From the NCBI RefSeq assembly GCF_050947875.1, contig NC_134577.1:72605139-72669138 (forward strand): a DNA stretch of 64,000 nt, read 5' to 3'. The notes beneath the pieces are model-generated. The model ran no database searches and was not told the DNA's origin. It saw only the letters and a program-made list of their open reading frames with translations. Positions 13,340 to 25,537 of this stretch are shown here, piece by piece; position 1 is the stretch's first letter, and every line of letters begins with the position of its first letter. Made by a program: the position numbers and the translations under genes. This stretch comes from Dermacentor variabilis (taxonomy: Eukaryota; Arthropoda; Arachnida; Ixodida; Ixodidae).

Positions 13340-14260
13340 AAAAGACAAAGAACTTGCCCGACGACTGGAAAAATGCCCCCCATATACTCCTCCGCTCCCA
13401 CGCTATAAATAATCGCCGAATTTCTCTGACCAGTATTCCTTCCAAACTACTAGAACATATAATCTCTTCCAACCTAAGGGCTCAACTGGAATCTATCAAC
13501 TTCTTTGACCCTCACCAGTACGGCTTTAGAAATCTATTTTCATGCGAGATCCAACTTGCCAAGTTCACCAATGACATTATGCAATTCATGTACCTTCATT
13601 TGCAGACTGATTCCATTTTCTTGGATTATTCGAAAGTGTTTGACGGCGTTTCTCACAATCACATACTTGACAAACTTCGATGTGTCGGAATTCCACATAG
13701 CTTGCTTTCCTGTTTTAAACACTTCTCAAAGGGGCGTGCTCCAGTTTACCTCTGCAAGTAACCATAATTCGTCCCATAGCAGCGTAACATCGGGTGTGCC
13801 ACAAGGCACTGGTTTATCGCCTCCACTTTTCATCATTTACAACAATGGCTTACCTGCTAACATGACGAATAAATTACGTCTTTTCGCCGACGACTGTGTT
13901 ATATATTCCCCTATCAAATTCTCGAATAACGTCGCCGCACTCCAAGACCTCGATTCCATCGAAGTATGGTGCGAGAAATGGTCCATGCCGCTTAACCTTA
14001 CTAAATGCAAAACTCTGTCATTCACCCGCAACCACAGCTTAAACAGTCATACTTACACAATGATTTCTGCTTCCACAAATCATGCCCTGTCTTACAAATA
14101 CTTCGGCATTCACATGACATCGACATTTCCATAGTCAACTCATATTGACACGATCTGTTCTAATACTTTACGTACTCTTGGATACTTAAAAAATAACTTG
14201 AAAACCGCATCACTTCAAATAAAAAAAAAAGCTAGCGTACCTAACATTTGTATGTCCGCA
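13340..14260 (+). pseudogene. Broken Jockey/CR1-like LINE reverse transcriptase
   Basis: RT palm and finger blocks run in order on the plus strand but in two frames. Frame 1 (13354-13761) holds a shortened PDDWKNA finger region, HQYGFR, and FLDYSKVFDGVSH (motif A, first catalytic Asp). A frameshift near 13750 leads to frame 2 (to 14134), which carries SGVPQGTGLSPPLF (motif B) and LRLFADDCVIY (motif C with the Asp pair), then the thumb region. A TAG at 14132-14134 and later stops break the rest, although weak similarity continues to about 14260. The endonuclease is missing. In an intact element this domain performs target-primed reverse transcription. Confidence 0.85.
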
Positions 14261-14309
14261 TTTAGAATATGCGCCATCTATCCGGCATCCTCCCCAATTG
14301 TACCTTACC

Positions 14310-14530
14310 TGTGACACAGAACGGGAAGAGAGGGGGGTTAACACCTCTCTTCTCGAGGCCTTTGGAATTTATTGATGTTTTCTTGACGGTTGGTTGCGAT
14401 AACCCGATTGTGCAATGGTAATGTGACAGAGTGCCTTTATAAATTAGAGCTCCGCTTGGTCGAATAAACAGTTGGTAGTCCAGCCTTCTTGCCTTCCTGT
14501 CTTCTTGTCTTCCTGTCTTCTTGTGTGTTT
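14310..14530 (+). other. Possible solo LTR or LTR fragment
   Basis: A TATA-like tttataaattag (about 14436-14447) is followed about 25 bp on by a gaataaac poly(A)-signal-like motif, then TC-rich sequence. This spacing is typical of the U3-R-U5 core of Ty3/gypsy LTRs. I could not find the second LTR, the TG/CA ends or a TSD, so this is tentative. Confidence 0.3.
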
Positions 14531-14539
14531 CCTTTGTGC

Positions 14540-15622
14540 GTATTTCTTTTTGGCTGTTTTTTTTTCTGTAATAAGATGCGTCTGGCAACCTGCAGATCGC
14601 ACAGGTTAGTCCATAAGGGTAACTCTGATTATGTGTGCCTTCGTATTTGTGTTCTTCCTTTATTTTTGTTTTTTTAATCCTAATGAGGGAGCTTTCTTTC
14701 GTCTTCATGCATCCAGCTCTTTATACTGGGAGTTCCCACAGCAACGTTCTCGAAATGTGTGGTGCTTATGCTCTACCGCGTTTTCAGGCTTGACGGTGTT
14801 TGTCACTGTGACACGCTTTCTACCCCCGCGCAAGCAGTGGGCAGTCACATATTCATTTTCTTTTCGCATAATACGTGCTGAGTCTCCTAATCACTAACAA
14901 GAACTCTTCAAAGGATCGTGGCTTGGGTGCTCGGATCTGTCTTTAGTGTCGTGTAGGCATGTTTAGCGTTGGGAGGGTATGAGACTTTGAACAGGCGTTA
15001 TTAATTGCGGAAATCGGAAGTCATTGGCCCCCTAGTTATCAAATTGTCAAAATGGTGCCAGCGTGGCGCTGTTGATCTCAGCTTCATCTGCGCAGGCGTG
15101 AAAATTTGTGCGGAAGGGCAAGAGTAGAAACAAAAAGCAATGAGCCCACAAATGTGTGGCTTTTCGATGCACATTATGTACGGATAGGTAATGCGGTGCA
15201 ATGGGCGAAATCATACGCGCCTAGCTACGTAAAGTGTAATGCATGATTTATTATACTTCTTTTTGTAATTTAACTTTATATTATATAACGTATGACAAAT
15301 TTATAAGTTACGGGTGGTTCAGCGTGTTACATTATTTTTTTTAAATATATATCCGAAGTTAAGGTTGAAGTAAACACTTGAAGCCGTTTCCCTCGGGTGA
15401 TAACAAAAACATTGCCTCATGAAAAACGTAACCTACGGATATCAGTTAACCTTCGTTTCCGTAGCTCTGGAAGACACGGTTAGTGACATTTCTTTCACAG
15501 GAATATTTGATGCTTAATGTTTCCTTCTGTTCTCCGTGCAAACATTACATCGCCGCGTAACTGCAGACAATGCTTACCTCAATGACTGCTTCTAAAGCTT
15601 GCTTGATATCTGCGCATGGTAG
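14540..15622. other. No gene seen
   Basis: About 1.1 kb of non-coding sequence without a repeat I can assign. Confidence 0.45.
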
Positions 15623-15785
15623 AAGATAACGATGTGAAAACACCCGTGTACTTAGATTTAGGTGCACGTTAAAGAAACCCAGGTAGTCAAAATTTCCGGA
15701 GTCCCCCCCTACGGCGTGCCTCATAATCAGAAAGTGGTGTTGGCACGTAAAACCCCATAATTTAATTTTAATTTTAAGATAACGA
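15623..15785 (+). mobile_element. 5'-truncated Ruka-like SINE with 10-bp TSD
   Basis: The tRNA-unrelated body of the SINE (ttaggtgcacgttaaagaa ... ggcacgtaaaacccca) lies at 15633-15775, flanked by aagataacga at 15623-15632 and 15776-15785. The tRNA-like head with Pol III boxes is missing, so this copy cannot be transcribed by its own promoter. It ends in a short T/A-rich tail. Confidence 0.9.
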
Positions 15786-16605
15786 ACAAATGGGCCAGAG
15801 TGCATTGCTCGCTTAAGCTTAGCCTCTTTCCTTCTTCTTTTAATTTGTCTTGCGGCTTTGTAAATACGTAGCGAATGCTAGTTACTTGATAGCGCACGTT
15901 AGCAAGTGGCAACATATTTATTTGCGCAAGCGATGGAATTAGTAACTCGTGGCCTCGATAACGCGCTAAGTTTAAATGACAATATCTTAACCGTGATTAG
16001 TATAATGTGACAATTTTATGAGGATACCACTTCCTTTTGCTCTCTGTCAGTGGTCAAAGTGACGCTCCGCTCGCTTGCCAACTAGATAAGACAGTCGTGA
16101 TCGGCTGATGATGAGAATGGAATACAATCGAGTGCCAGAAATCGCCACATTGTAGTGGCACAGGATATGGGATGGATTATTCAATTCCTTGTCGCCTTTT
16201 GTGAGCGATCCCAGCAGCTTTCCGGCCAAGTTAACACCGCAACAAGGTTGTCATGAAGAGTGGGTGATCAGAAAGAAATGGCACTGCGATGAAATTTCTG
16301 CACGAAAAGAAGGTACTCGCGCGAAGGAAGCCCTTACATTGTACCGGCGCATATTTTTCGTTTTCTTGTCGAAATGGTTTGAGTTTCCTTCTCATCGAAT
16401 TTCGCAATTCGTTTTAGGTTCTTTTGTTAAGGCAATCGAGATTCATTAAGAACTTCGCGTCTACACAAACTCCGACAAGCCACAAATGTCGCTCGTCTTG
16501 AACCAGAGGAAAAAAAAAAAAAAGAAGAAGAACGCATCCGTATACGCTTCTTCTTTGGAGGCGTAACAAAGCGAGGAAAGATTCCGCCTCCCTTCTCGCT
16601 GTACG
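15786..16605. other. No gene seen
   Basis: Between two SINEs; nothing supported. A short purine run lies at about 16510-16530. Confidence 0.45.
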
Positions 16606-16865
16606 AACACGAGTGACCCGCCGTGGTTGCTCAGTGGCTATGGTGTTGGGCTGCTGAGCACGAGGTCGCGGGATCGAATCCCGACCACGGCGGCCGCATT
16701 TCGATGGGGGCGAAATGCGAAAACACCCATGTGCTTAGATTTAGGTGCACGTTAAAGAACCCCAGGTGGTCAAAATTTCCGGAGTCCTCCACTACGGCGT
16801 GCCTCATAATCAGAAAGTGGTTTTGGCACGTAAAACCCCAAATACTATATATTATAACACGAGTG
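16606..16865 (+). mobile_element. Full-length Ruka-like tRNA-derived SINE with 10-bp TSD
   Basis: The element spans 16616-16855 (about 240 bp) between identical aacacgagtg copies at 16606-16615 and 16856-16865. Its head is tRNA-like: an A-box-like TGGTTGCTCAGTGGCTATGG and a B-box GGATCGAATCC at 16671-16681. The conserved body (ttaggtgcacgttaaagaa ... aaaacccca) and an AT-rich tail follow. Such elements are transcribed by RNA polymerase III and mobilised in trans by LINE proteins. Head, body, tail and TSD are all present, making it the best-preserved SINE of the window. The family name rests on recognition of the body sequence. Confidence 0.93.
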
Positions 16866-18503
16866 GACGTAGACGGACGTCGACCATTTTCTTGTCTTGC
16901 CTATCACGTACTATTCGCCGCCGACACAAACACGCTGGCATGGAAAAGCCAGTCAACGCTCAATACGTGAAGCCCTCGCTCCAAACTCGGGCGTATTGTG
17001 CTGCACGGGATATTTGCAATTGCCTGCAGCTCACGGCATGCCGAAGACTTTGTGCCATATTATCGCGGTTGAACGGCTTGACTTCACCCTTTATTTATGA
17101 CATCATGGCAAGGAACGCATATTTGATTATGTTTGCGCGTGGTGCTTGGTTCAGATAACGCGCAGAATAAAACCACAAGAAAAGTCAAACTAATTCTGTC
17201 ATTGAGGGAGGCAGACAAAGCAAATAAATGTTGCGTTCTAAACTTGGAATTTTATTTAGGCGTGGTTCATTCCTGCGTACAAAAACAATCTCTTTGTAAA
17301 TTTCTTCCGTGTAAGAGCTGGTAATGTGGGCTCCCTGAGGTTTACGCTCGAGGGGGTCTTCGCCTGACCATGGATAATTTAGGAAAGCCGCGGGCAATAG
17401 CACGCCTATTGCCCCCCTCCCCCCCTTCTTTTTTTTAACTCACGCTTATGATCGGGACCATCGCATATAGTAAGTAGAAAGGGTCAACTCCGCAACAATT
17501 TTGGTCTCTCTCAAAAAACCTTAAAAAACTCAAGAAAAAATACAGTGGTGTCATGCCTGAAAGGAACCCTTACCTAGCATACTTTCGGAATATATACGTA
17601 ACGTACACTTTCTTTCCGCATCGTAGCAACACATGAGTTGCACTGTTATTTGCCCAAAGTGCATATCTATACGCATCTGTAAAGAAAGTCTAATAAGTAT
17701 TGCCTCTAGCTCTGACTGCACAAATTTAAGGTATCGCATATTGAGGGGAATGGCTGTATTGTGGCAGTTCGGGGGACAAGGGTAAAAAGAACTGCACGTC
17801 TGCTGCAGCTGACGTTTTCCTTGACAAGCAGGACGGACCGAGAGCACCTCGTGATCGGTGTGACACAAACCGTGTCCCTTAGGGACGAAGGCGCTGACAC
17901 CGACGTTTCGCACGTAGTGCTGAGCTAAGACGTTGCCGATTGGCTCGGTTCTTGGTTTTCCTATTGGCACAGTTATTTTACTTCTTTCCGCATTTCCGTT
18001 TGTTCCACTACATTTTTTTTTCTCTTGATGACCTAACTTTCTATAGGAGACGTACTTTCATACTGTGCATTCACGTGCTTGTGATATTCATTTGTTTGTC
18101 AGTGTGTGTCTTATACTAGTGTTCCGACCATAAGCGCTGACTGTGCCGGTGTGGTATCACACTGCGAGGTTTTAAAAGACATATCAGCTCGCGTCGACTG
18201 GTAGAAAGAGCATCAGTGTTGTCTTTCTTTGTACATAAAATAAGCGCACAAGACGAATCTTGGGGTGGCCTTTTGCAACCAGCTCCTCCTTTTTTTGCAG
18301 AATTATTATTTCTTTCTTTTATGTCTTCACTGTCATTTGCTATTTAGATGTTGTGGTCGCTGAGCTCAGCAACCGCGACATCGCATCAACAAATGACAGT
18401 CAAAAGACAAGCGGTCGACAAATGTATCAGGGCAAACTTTGGGAGTTTCTTCTTTACCCTGCAAACAGAAATCCCCAAACCCTGCTTTCCTTTACATATT
18501 ATG
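16866..18503. other. No gene recognised
   Basis: About 1.6 kb. A 139-codon minus-strand frame (17551-17970) has several cysteines but no motif that I know and no splice context. A C-run and T-run lie at 17415-17436. Confidence 0.4.
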
Positions 18504-18738
18504 GCTAATAAGAAAGCGTGGTTTAAATGTTACAAACAGCGGATAAGGCGCCTAAGAAAACCTGGCCAACTTTTCGATAGGTGGACCTCTCTTCGTCAAA
18601 TGCCTTTGAGGAAGAGAGGTCGACCTATGGGAACGTAGGCCAACCTTCCTGAGGCACGTTATTCCTGCTTATAAATTTGTACAACGGTGTGCTACCCCAA
18701 CTGTGGGCCCCCTTTTGATTCTGGAGCTAATAAGAAAG
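18504..18738. mobile_element. Foldback element with 13-bp flanking repeats
   Basis: Direct repeats gctaataagaaag at 18504-18516 and 18726-18738 enclose about 209 bp. The centre is a strong inverted repeat: roughly 18541-18599 pairs with 18607-18665 around a tiny loop, including GGACCTCTCTTC against GAAGAGAGGTC. Outer parts show weaker complementarity. No coding capacity. The structure suits a non-autonomous foldback or MITE; the flanking repeat is longer than most DNA-transposon TSDs, so a retroposed hairpin RNA is another reading. Confidence 0.65.
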
Positions 18739-18912
18739 TAATTTTGCAGACATTCTTCAGTTCATGGAATCTGAAGAGAATAGACCTATCTGTAACGCAG
18801 TAAAGGTATGCGGAAAAAATGAAAATTCACAATTTCGAGCATTCGTGCGTTTAACTTCTTGCGCATTTAGTATGGAGTCCCTTTGTAGGCGTTAGATAGG
18901 TTTCACTTTCGT

Positions 18913-18913
<1 letters not shown>

Positions 18914-19005
<92 letters not shown>
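18914..19005. repeat. (AAT)n microsatellite
   Basis: About 90 bp of uninterrupted AAT/TAA units; produces a meaningless poly-tyrosine frame on the minus strand. Confidence 0.97.
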
Positions 19006-19006
<1 letters not shown>

Positions 19007-20207
19007 TTTTATGTCCACTGCAGGACGAAGACCTCCCCCTGCGATCTCCAATTGCCCCTGTCCTGCGCTAGCCGATTTTCACTAGCACCCGCCAATTTCC
19101 TAATTTCGTTGAGCCATCTAGTCTTCTGTATTCACTTTATTGTTTACCTATTCCAGTCTGGAAACAAAAGCATAACCATGAACTCCCCATCGATGAACAT
19201 TTGTTTGAAAAGTGATTGCCTCTAGACTTTAGGTACTTCTCTCCGCTAGACAAATGTGGAATCTGGAACAAGTGTATGTGTTCCTTCCAAGTCTTGCTGC
19301 AAATAATTAGGGCATTAATTTCAACCGTTTGTTAGGGCTAGAGCACTGAACACAGCTTCAGAAATTAGGCCATGAGCTTGGAAATGCGGAAGTATACCGA
19401 AAATAACAGGATTATTTGGTGTGTATTAGGGAGAAAAAGTCAACGGGGACCGTTTAATACGGGGCATCGCACACCATAATTGTAACTGACGTCACGGAAA
19501 AACGACAACTGGCAACTCTTCGGAAGTAAACGCTTTAGACATGACAGTGGAAGGTCGTAAGCGGAACCGATATCGACCGTTTGCTGTACCCCGGTGGTCT
19601 AGTCTCTGGCCCACAGTGGCTCCCTATTCATTATGGCTTAAGTTTTTCCCTCTGTGACCCAGCAAGTATTGAGCAAAAAAAAAAAAAGAAACAAGAAAAA
19701 TAAACAGCGATCAGGTCGCTTGTGTCGCATTATAGGAAAAAAATGGAAAAAAAGAAGAAATCAGAACGGAAGAACGGAGGGGAAGCTAAAGTAATCTGCA
19801 AGGTCGGGGCTTCTGAAGTGCTCGGAGGTCAGCTTTCCATATGAACCTCGTCGTCGCTTATAACAAGTGCCCGGGGATTAATCGATGCCCTCGGCGAGCA
19901 CATCTACACCATCCCAGGAGGGCGCTCCCCTTCCTCTCCCCTCCGCTTCCTCCTCACCCTCAACTCCGCTACTCGAACGAGCGCGATATGTGCTATTACG
20001 CGCCAGGGCTCCCGGACCGAGCGTATCCCAGGAGTGCGGGAAGTGTAAGGATTTGAGCACAAAACGAGAAGTGCTTCAGCTTCGATATTTGAAACAATGA
20101 AGCCCGCCGGGATAGCAATAATGACAAATACGCTAGAAGTAAGCAAAACAAAAAATAGAACGTTACATGGGTTGATGTCGCGTTTATAGAAAGCCCTTCG
20201 GGTGAGG
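19006..20207. other. No gene seen
   Basis: A-rich tracts at 19675-19760 and a GC-rich patch at 19870-20050. No exon or repeat is assigned. Confidence 0.4.
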
Positions 20208-20735
20208 AAGCTTAAGTAGCAACTTCTGAACTTTCGCGCATATCCAGCTTTTCTAGACACGTACCAACTAGCGCGTTTTCAATGAAACAAGTGGGTTTTT
20301 CACGAGTAACAAAACCTGCAGGTCGATTATTGAAAAAGGCAGGTGACAGACAAGTTCTGGAAGACAACCCACACGAGCCACGTGCAGTGATCACGCTATG
20401 GCAAGCAAGAATTCTGTTCCCTGAGCGGTTGAAGATTCTGCAATGGAAGCCCATGGAAACGACGAAAATTTGTGCTCGATTTTCGAGACAAAAACGGCAC
20501 CTGTGATAAAACTACGGCGTCTATCTTAAATATCACTGCAGCGTATCTAGTCCGGAGACTCAGCTTTCGATTGATGTCTATCTCGACTCTCTACACATGG
20601 CGTAACACTGTTCCCAGAAGCAATTTTTTAAACGCAATCGTGCAAGTTTGCGTGGTATCACTAAAAACCCGAGCGTATCACTCGCTGAAGCGTTGGAAGC
20701 CGTGCCCGAGTCGTTTAATAGGTTTAATAGGCCGC
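20208..20735 (+). repeat. Dispersed repeat family X, copy A
   Basis: About 530 bp that match, in reverse complement, 24015-24580. Shared blocks include atccagcttttct, gattctgcaatggaagcc, gctcgattttcgaga and gtgatacgctcgggttttt, in the same order. The copies have diverged by substitutions and small indels. No intact ORF. Termini and class are unresolved. Confidence 0.8.
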
Positions 20736-21419
20736 GATATCACTTTTTTTCAACGCCACGTAGGACTCAGTTCACTGGTCTTCAACCAGATGGCCGTAAC
20801 ACAAAACTCCAGATTTGGTTTCAGTTTTGGTTGTTTCAGGAGTGCTCTTCAAATATTATATTCTCTATTTCTGCTTCCTAAAACGCACTAATGGGTAGCT
20901 TATTTGTTAAGTCATCGCTTCTATTATCGGATTTTATTCCTTGGACAACATAATAAAAAGCATGCGCAAGTCTTTGTGTTACGTTAAAAACGATACTATC
21001 GTGTCTTGTAGCATGGACATGCTCAGGAATTTTGAACATTGCACCTTCACCATCCTGTGGAACTTCACGGCAATGCACATGCGGAACTGAAAGGGCAAGA
21101 ATTTTAAACAATTTTATTTCCGTATAATAGCCGAGTATGAAGAAGCTTCAACTGTCCGCCCGAATAGGTTGTCGTTTGTAACAACATATGCATTTATGGC
21201 ACTTAGTCCAAACACTGGTGGTGCATTAAAGCAGTGTTTCGGTCGGGAATATCTACGAGACACGAATGAATGAATCTGCATTTATAGTACTATCTCTAGT
21301 ACTATGAAAAATTCGGAAGGAGCCTTTGTTCGAAGGTTTGACATACGTCAAGGACCCACAATACGACACACCTTCAAGTCGGTATCAGCTTGCAAAGGGG
21401 GAGCTCATATGAAACGTTA
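20736..21419. other. No gene seen
   Basis: Nothing supported between the two repeats. Confidence 0.4.
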
Positions 21420-22153
21420 GATTATCCTAAGGATATCTTTATTGAAATTTCCTTCCTTGCCGTGAAGCGAAAGCAAACTGAGAATTCGTTTTCTGTGCAA
21501 CCACTGCTCCAAATTTGGCGAGGTTTGTTGCATCAAAAAACTTAAGATCTACTGACTGTTGGTTTCAAATTTTTAATTTTGGTCGTCAATTTTTTATTAA
21601 AAAGTGGCAAAAATAGAAAATTTTCAGAAAACGAAACTATCATGTTAATGCTGTAACTAAGCAAAGAAAGAATGATGTAACAAATATGGGAATCGCATCT
21701 AATAGTGCATCTAAAGCGGACAAAATTGATATGCTACACATGAATGTAAAAAAATTTAGTAATATGTAAATACAGCTATTGCGGAACATTTGAACACACC
21801 GTAAGAAATTCACGTAAGATATGAAATGACATATCAAATTTGTCCGCTTTCACTGATCTAGTGGATGCCGTTTACAGAACCGCGATATCTGTTCTTGATG
21901 CAGAGCTATTGATTTACAAATTCCGTGCTTCTATTTTTTTCAAGCTGTCGAATTTTCAAAAACCTTTTAACAAAATTCGCGTCCTAAATCGAAATTTCGC
22001 TTTGATGAGTCACTAGAATTGAACTTTGTCGCTCAAATGCAACAAATTTCATTAAAGTCAGGCAAGGGGTTATCACAGAAAAACGTTTTTGCGTTTTACA
22101 TGTATTTGAATAGGCCGCGTCGGAGTTGGGCCTTAGCTAGAGCTTCCTCTTAA
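21420..22153 (+). repeat. TIR-bounded repeat family Y, copy 1
   Basis: About 730 bp collinear with 54681-55378, sharing gcggacaaaattgatatg, agaaccgcgat, cttgatgcagagctatt, cgttttacatgta and tgaataggccgcgtcgg in order. The right end (agcttcctcttaa, ending 22153) is the family's terminal inverted repeat. The left end here has decayed. No ORF spans it, as expected of a non-autonomous DNA transposon. Confidence 0.8.
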
Positions 22154-22433
22154 TAAAAAGCGAAAGCGGACTGTCCACCAGGAACACGCTTACGGGAACG
22201 TATTATTGTCATTACAAAAGGCTCCGTGTGGTCAGGTTGACTTTACAGGCTTTCTTCTTCTGCGTCAGTTAGGCTTTGCGAGACCGTTTAATTGGAAAAT
22301 ATTTGTTCGCATAGCTCTTACAGAAGCATTTTTAATCAAAATGTCTTCGCTCGGCAAGATAATCTCGAGGACTGGCTCCAAACTACTCATTTTCTTTAGC
22401 TATTCCCTTTACATCTATTCAGATAGGAGAACC

Positions 22434-22454
22434 CGAGCTAAAGCTTCCTCTTAA
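22434..22454 (+). repeat. Isolated family Y terminal inverted repeat
   Basis: cccgagctaaagcttcctcttaa-type terminus, matching the inverse of the left end at 54681. It marks another, largely deleted family Y copy just right of copy 1. Confidence 0.65.
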
Positions 22455-22889
22455 CGCTGCTTATTCGAAGGCAAGCAGTTCACTGTATTATTGTAAATGT
22501 ACCAGCGAACGTGTGCCACCGAGAGCTTGCTTGGTCGTAGAAGCGACGCATGGCGCAATGATACAGCAGGTTTAGCGCGTCGCTGTCTTGAATACAATGA
22601 GTTGCCGCCGCGGGAAGGAAGATAACGAAGGTGCACACTAGGTAGCGGCGCGCGGAGCCGTGCCGATGGTGACGGTGCCGTCATGACGAAATATGGGGCG
22701 CGATATTGAGGACTCAGGCGTCTTTTTTCTTTCTGCCTTGATTTCGCTTTCCGAAAGAGATTGGGCTATAAGTACAGAGTCATTCGTTCTTGTCTCGTAC
22801 ATTTAAATACGGGATTAAATAATTAAATGTGGGTTTGAACTCTGTATCCCGTTCGTCCCGGAGAGTAGGCGAAAGCGGGGAGGGGCTAG

Positions 22890-22926
<37 letters not shown>

Positions 22927-23163
22927 GCACGCTCGCACGCACACGCACACACACACGAACGCCCGCACACGCTCGCACGCACGTTCGCACATATAGACAC
23001 ACGCACACGCTCGCGCACACGCACGCACACGGACACCCACATACACACCCACACGCACGCACGCTCGCAAACACACACATACAGGCACGCACACGCGCAC
23101 ACACGCGACGCTCTCATGCATGCACACGCACACCCACACGCACGCAAGCTCGCACACACACAC

Positions 23164-23194
<31 letters not shown>

Positions 23195-23425
23195 CTAGAG
23201 ATGCGACACATGTTCGCCCGCATTCACATATATACGCGTCCACGCGTGCGCACACACACAAAAAGGTACGCACGCAGGCACACGAAACTGCATGCACACG
23301 CAAATGCGCGTATGCTTGCACATGCATACACGTACTCGTGTGCACGCAGATTCAAATACGGAGACACAAACACGCGCGCACACGCTAATGCAAGTACACA
23401 CGCACGCACGCTCACGGCGTGTACA
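22890..23425. repeat. (CT)n/(CA)n-rich compound microsatellite
   Basis: About 530 bp: CT repeat, then degenerate CA/CACG repeats, a central AG block (about 23173-23193) and more CACG sequence. All long frames across it are low-complexity Cys/Val/His/Thr repeats and not genes. Confidence 0.95.
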
Positions 23426-23429
23426 CGGA

Positions 23430-24014
23430 TATACACTCCCTCTCCTACCCTGCTACCTCGCAAGAACATGTGCATGTAAGCAGATTGAATGGCACTCGCT
23501 CAGCAGTTACCGTTCAAAATTCCAGTTGTAACGAATCGCTTTACAGTTTAAATTTCGCGCTTCTTCATGTATATGTGCCCTCTGCCGAGAGGGTGCAAGA
23601 CCATTTGCTCCTTTCGTGTGATATAACCACCCATCTCCGACCAAAACATTGCTTTAGCGCACGACCAATCTTCGGACTAAGTGCCACAAATGTATATGTT
23701 TTTAAAAAAGACTACCCTCTTGGCACAGACAGTTGAAACTTGGTGATACTCAGCTGTTACATAGCAATAAAATTGTTTAATATGTTGGTCATTCAGTTAC
23801 GCTTGTGCATTAGCGTGAAATCGTACAGGATGGTCAAGTTTTAGATGCCCAAAATTCCTGAGTATATCCATGCTGCAATGCACGATAGTATTATATATTA
23901 TATATATGTATATATATATATATATATTTCGGCCATCTTGTGGAAGATTGTCGAACTCAGTCCCATGTGTCGTTAAGAAAATATCACCACCACATCGAAC
24001 CCATTGCTAGCATG
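23430..24014. other. No gene seen; short (AT)n at 23895-23926
   Basis: Non-coding; only a short TA microsatellite is visible. Confidence 0.45.
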
Positions 24015-24580
24015 ACGCGGAACGACAGGTGCGAGCGATGAAGCGACTCAGCCACGGCTTCCAACGCTGCCGCAAGTGATACGCTCGGGTTTTTTATAGA
24101 TACCAGGTGAGCTTTCACGACTGCGTTTCAAAAATCACTTTTGGGAACAGTGTTACAGCATGTGTGGAGAGTTGCGATAGGCATCCATCGAAAGCTCAGT
24201 CTTCGGACTACACACGCTGCAGCGGCTTTTACGATAGTAGCCGTAGTTTATTCACAGCTACCGTTTTTCTCTCGAAAATCGAGCACAAATTTTCGTCGTC
24301 TCCGTAGGCTTCCATTGCAGAATCTTTAACCGCTCAGGGAACGGAATTCTTGGTTGCCACAATGTGATCACTGCATTTGGCTCGTGTGGATTGTCTTCCA
24401 GAACATGTTTATCATCTGCCTTTTTTCACTAATCGAACTGCAGCTTTTGTTATTCGCGAAAACCCCGCTCGTTCTATTGAAAACGCTCCCGCTTCGTGCG
24501 GGGGCCGCTTGGGGCGCTAGATGGTACGTGTCCAGAAAAGCTGGATATGTCCGCTGCGTGGCGTACAAACCAGGAGTTTC
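24015..24580 (-). repeat. Dispersed repeat family X, copy B (inverted)
   Basis: Reverse-complement counterpart of copy A (20208-20735), about 3.3 kb away in opposite orientation. Order of shared blocks is preserved over about 550 bp. Together the two copies form a widely spaced inverted repeat. Confidence 0.8.
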
Positions 24581-25436
24581 TATTGAACAGCACCAAAAAT
24601 CTTCAAAAGAAGGAATCCATAGCTTGATGTGTGCAAATGTAACTCTAATCTGCAACCCGTTGACATCTTGCGGCATTGCCTAATTCATTTTCGATAAACA
24701 TGAGAAAATAATTAAAAATTATAATAATAATTCAGCTTTTTTCATAACTGAGAAAAAAAAAACCAGACATGTGAAGGGAACAAGCGCGAGAAGCACCCTG
24801 GACTGGCGCTTTCGCAGGATGCCTTTCTCGCGTCTGTCTTCCTTCTCAGTTATGAACGATTCACCCAAGAAAATGTTCTGTATAGAAAGTCATATTTCTC
24901 CAACAATAGGCTCTTTATTGGCGGCACAAGCAGAGCACTTGAAATGTTTTGAGATTTGTTGACAAGCACTTTGTTCACGTGTATTCTGACCAGCGCTCTT
25001 CCAGTGGTGCCGCTTTAAAGAGCCCCTCCCCTTACAAACATTTTTATAGAAAGTCCATAGACAGTCTATAGACATTTGTCTATGAAGTCTATAGACTGTC
25101 TATACACAGTCTATAGACTTATGGCCATACTTTTTATAGACTAGTCTATAAAAAGTCTGAGTCTATAGATTGTCTATAGACTGTCTATAGACTTATGGCC
25201 ATACACTTTTTATAGACTAGTCTATAAGAAGTCTGAGTCTATAGACTGTCTATAGAGGGTCTATAGACTTATGGCCATACACTTTTTATAGACTAGTCGA
25301 TAAAAAGTCTGAGTCTATAGACTGTCTATACACTGCCTATAGACAGTCTAGAGACTTATGGCCATACACTTTTTATAGACTAGTCTATAAGAAGTCTGAG
25401 TCTATAGACTGTGTATGGACAAGTGTATAGGCTTAC

Positions 25437-25529
25437 AGTTCTACGTTTGTAGACTGAAGTCTATAGAATGTCTACAGATGAGATTTGTTCGTAGACATTT
25501 TATACACTTCAGTCTACAAAAGTAGAACT
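25437..25529. repeat. Long hairpin 1 (39-nt arms)
   Basis: Left arm 25437-25475 pairs with 25491-25529 with three mismatches in 39 positions; loop of 15 nt. If transcribed it would fold like a miRNA or hpRNA precursor; no evidence of transcription is visible. Confidence 0.85.
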
Positions 25530-25537
25530 ATATATAC

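Noticed and set aside
17551..17970. 139-codon minus-strand frame
   Set aside because: No recognisable motif; length is within chance in this composition.
18851..19051. Polytyrosine frame
   Set aside because: Translation of an AAT microsatellite.
20282..20506. THAP-domain transposase in repeat family X
   Set aside because: Only a weak W-P...C-R-F pattern; zinc-coordinating residues and the AVP motif are not identifiable. Kept only as a hint in the findings.
22815..23531. Long Cys/Val- or His/Thr-rich frames
   Set aside because: Pure translation of CA/CT microsatellite in several frames and both strands.
25118..25430. CRISPR-like regularly spaced repeats
   Set aside because: Units are contiguous, palindromic and similar throughout, with no unique spacers; the context is eukaryotic. 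It is a minisatellite.
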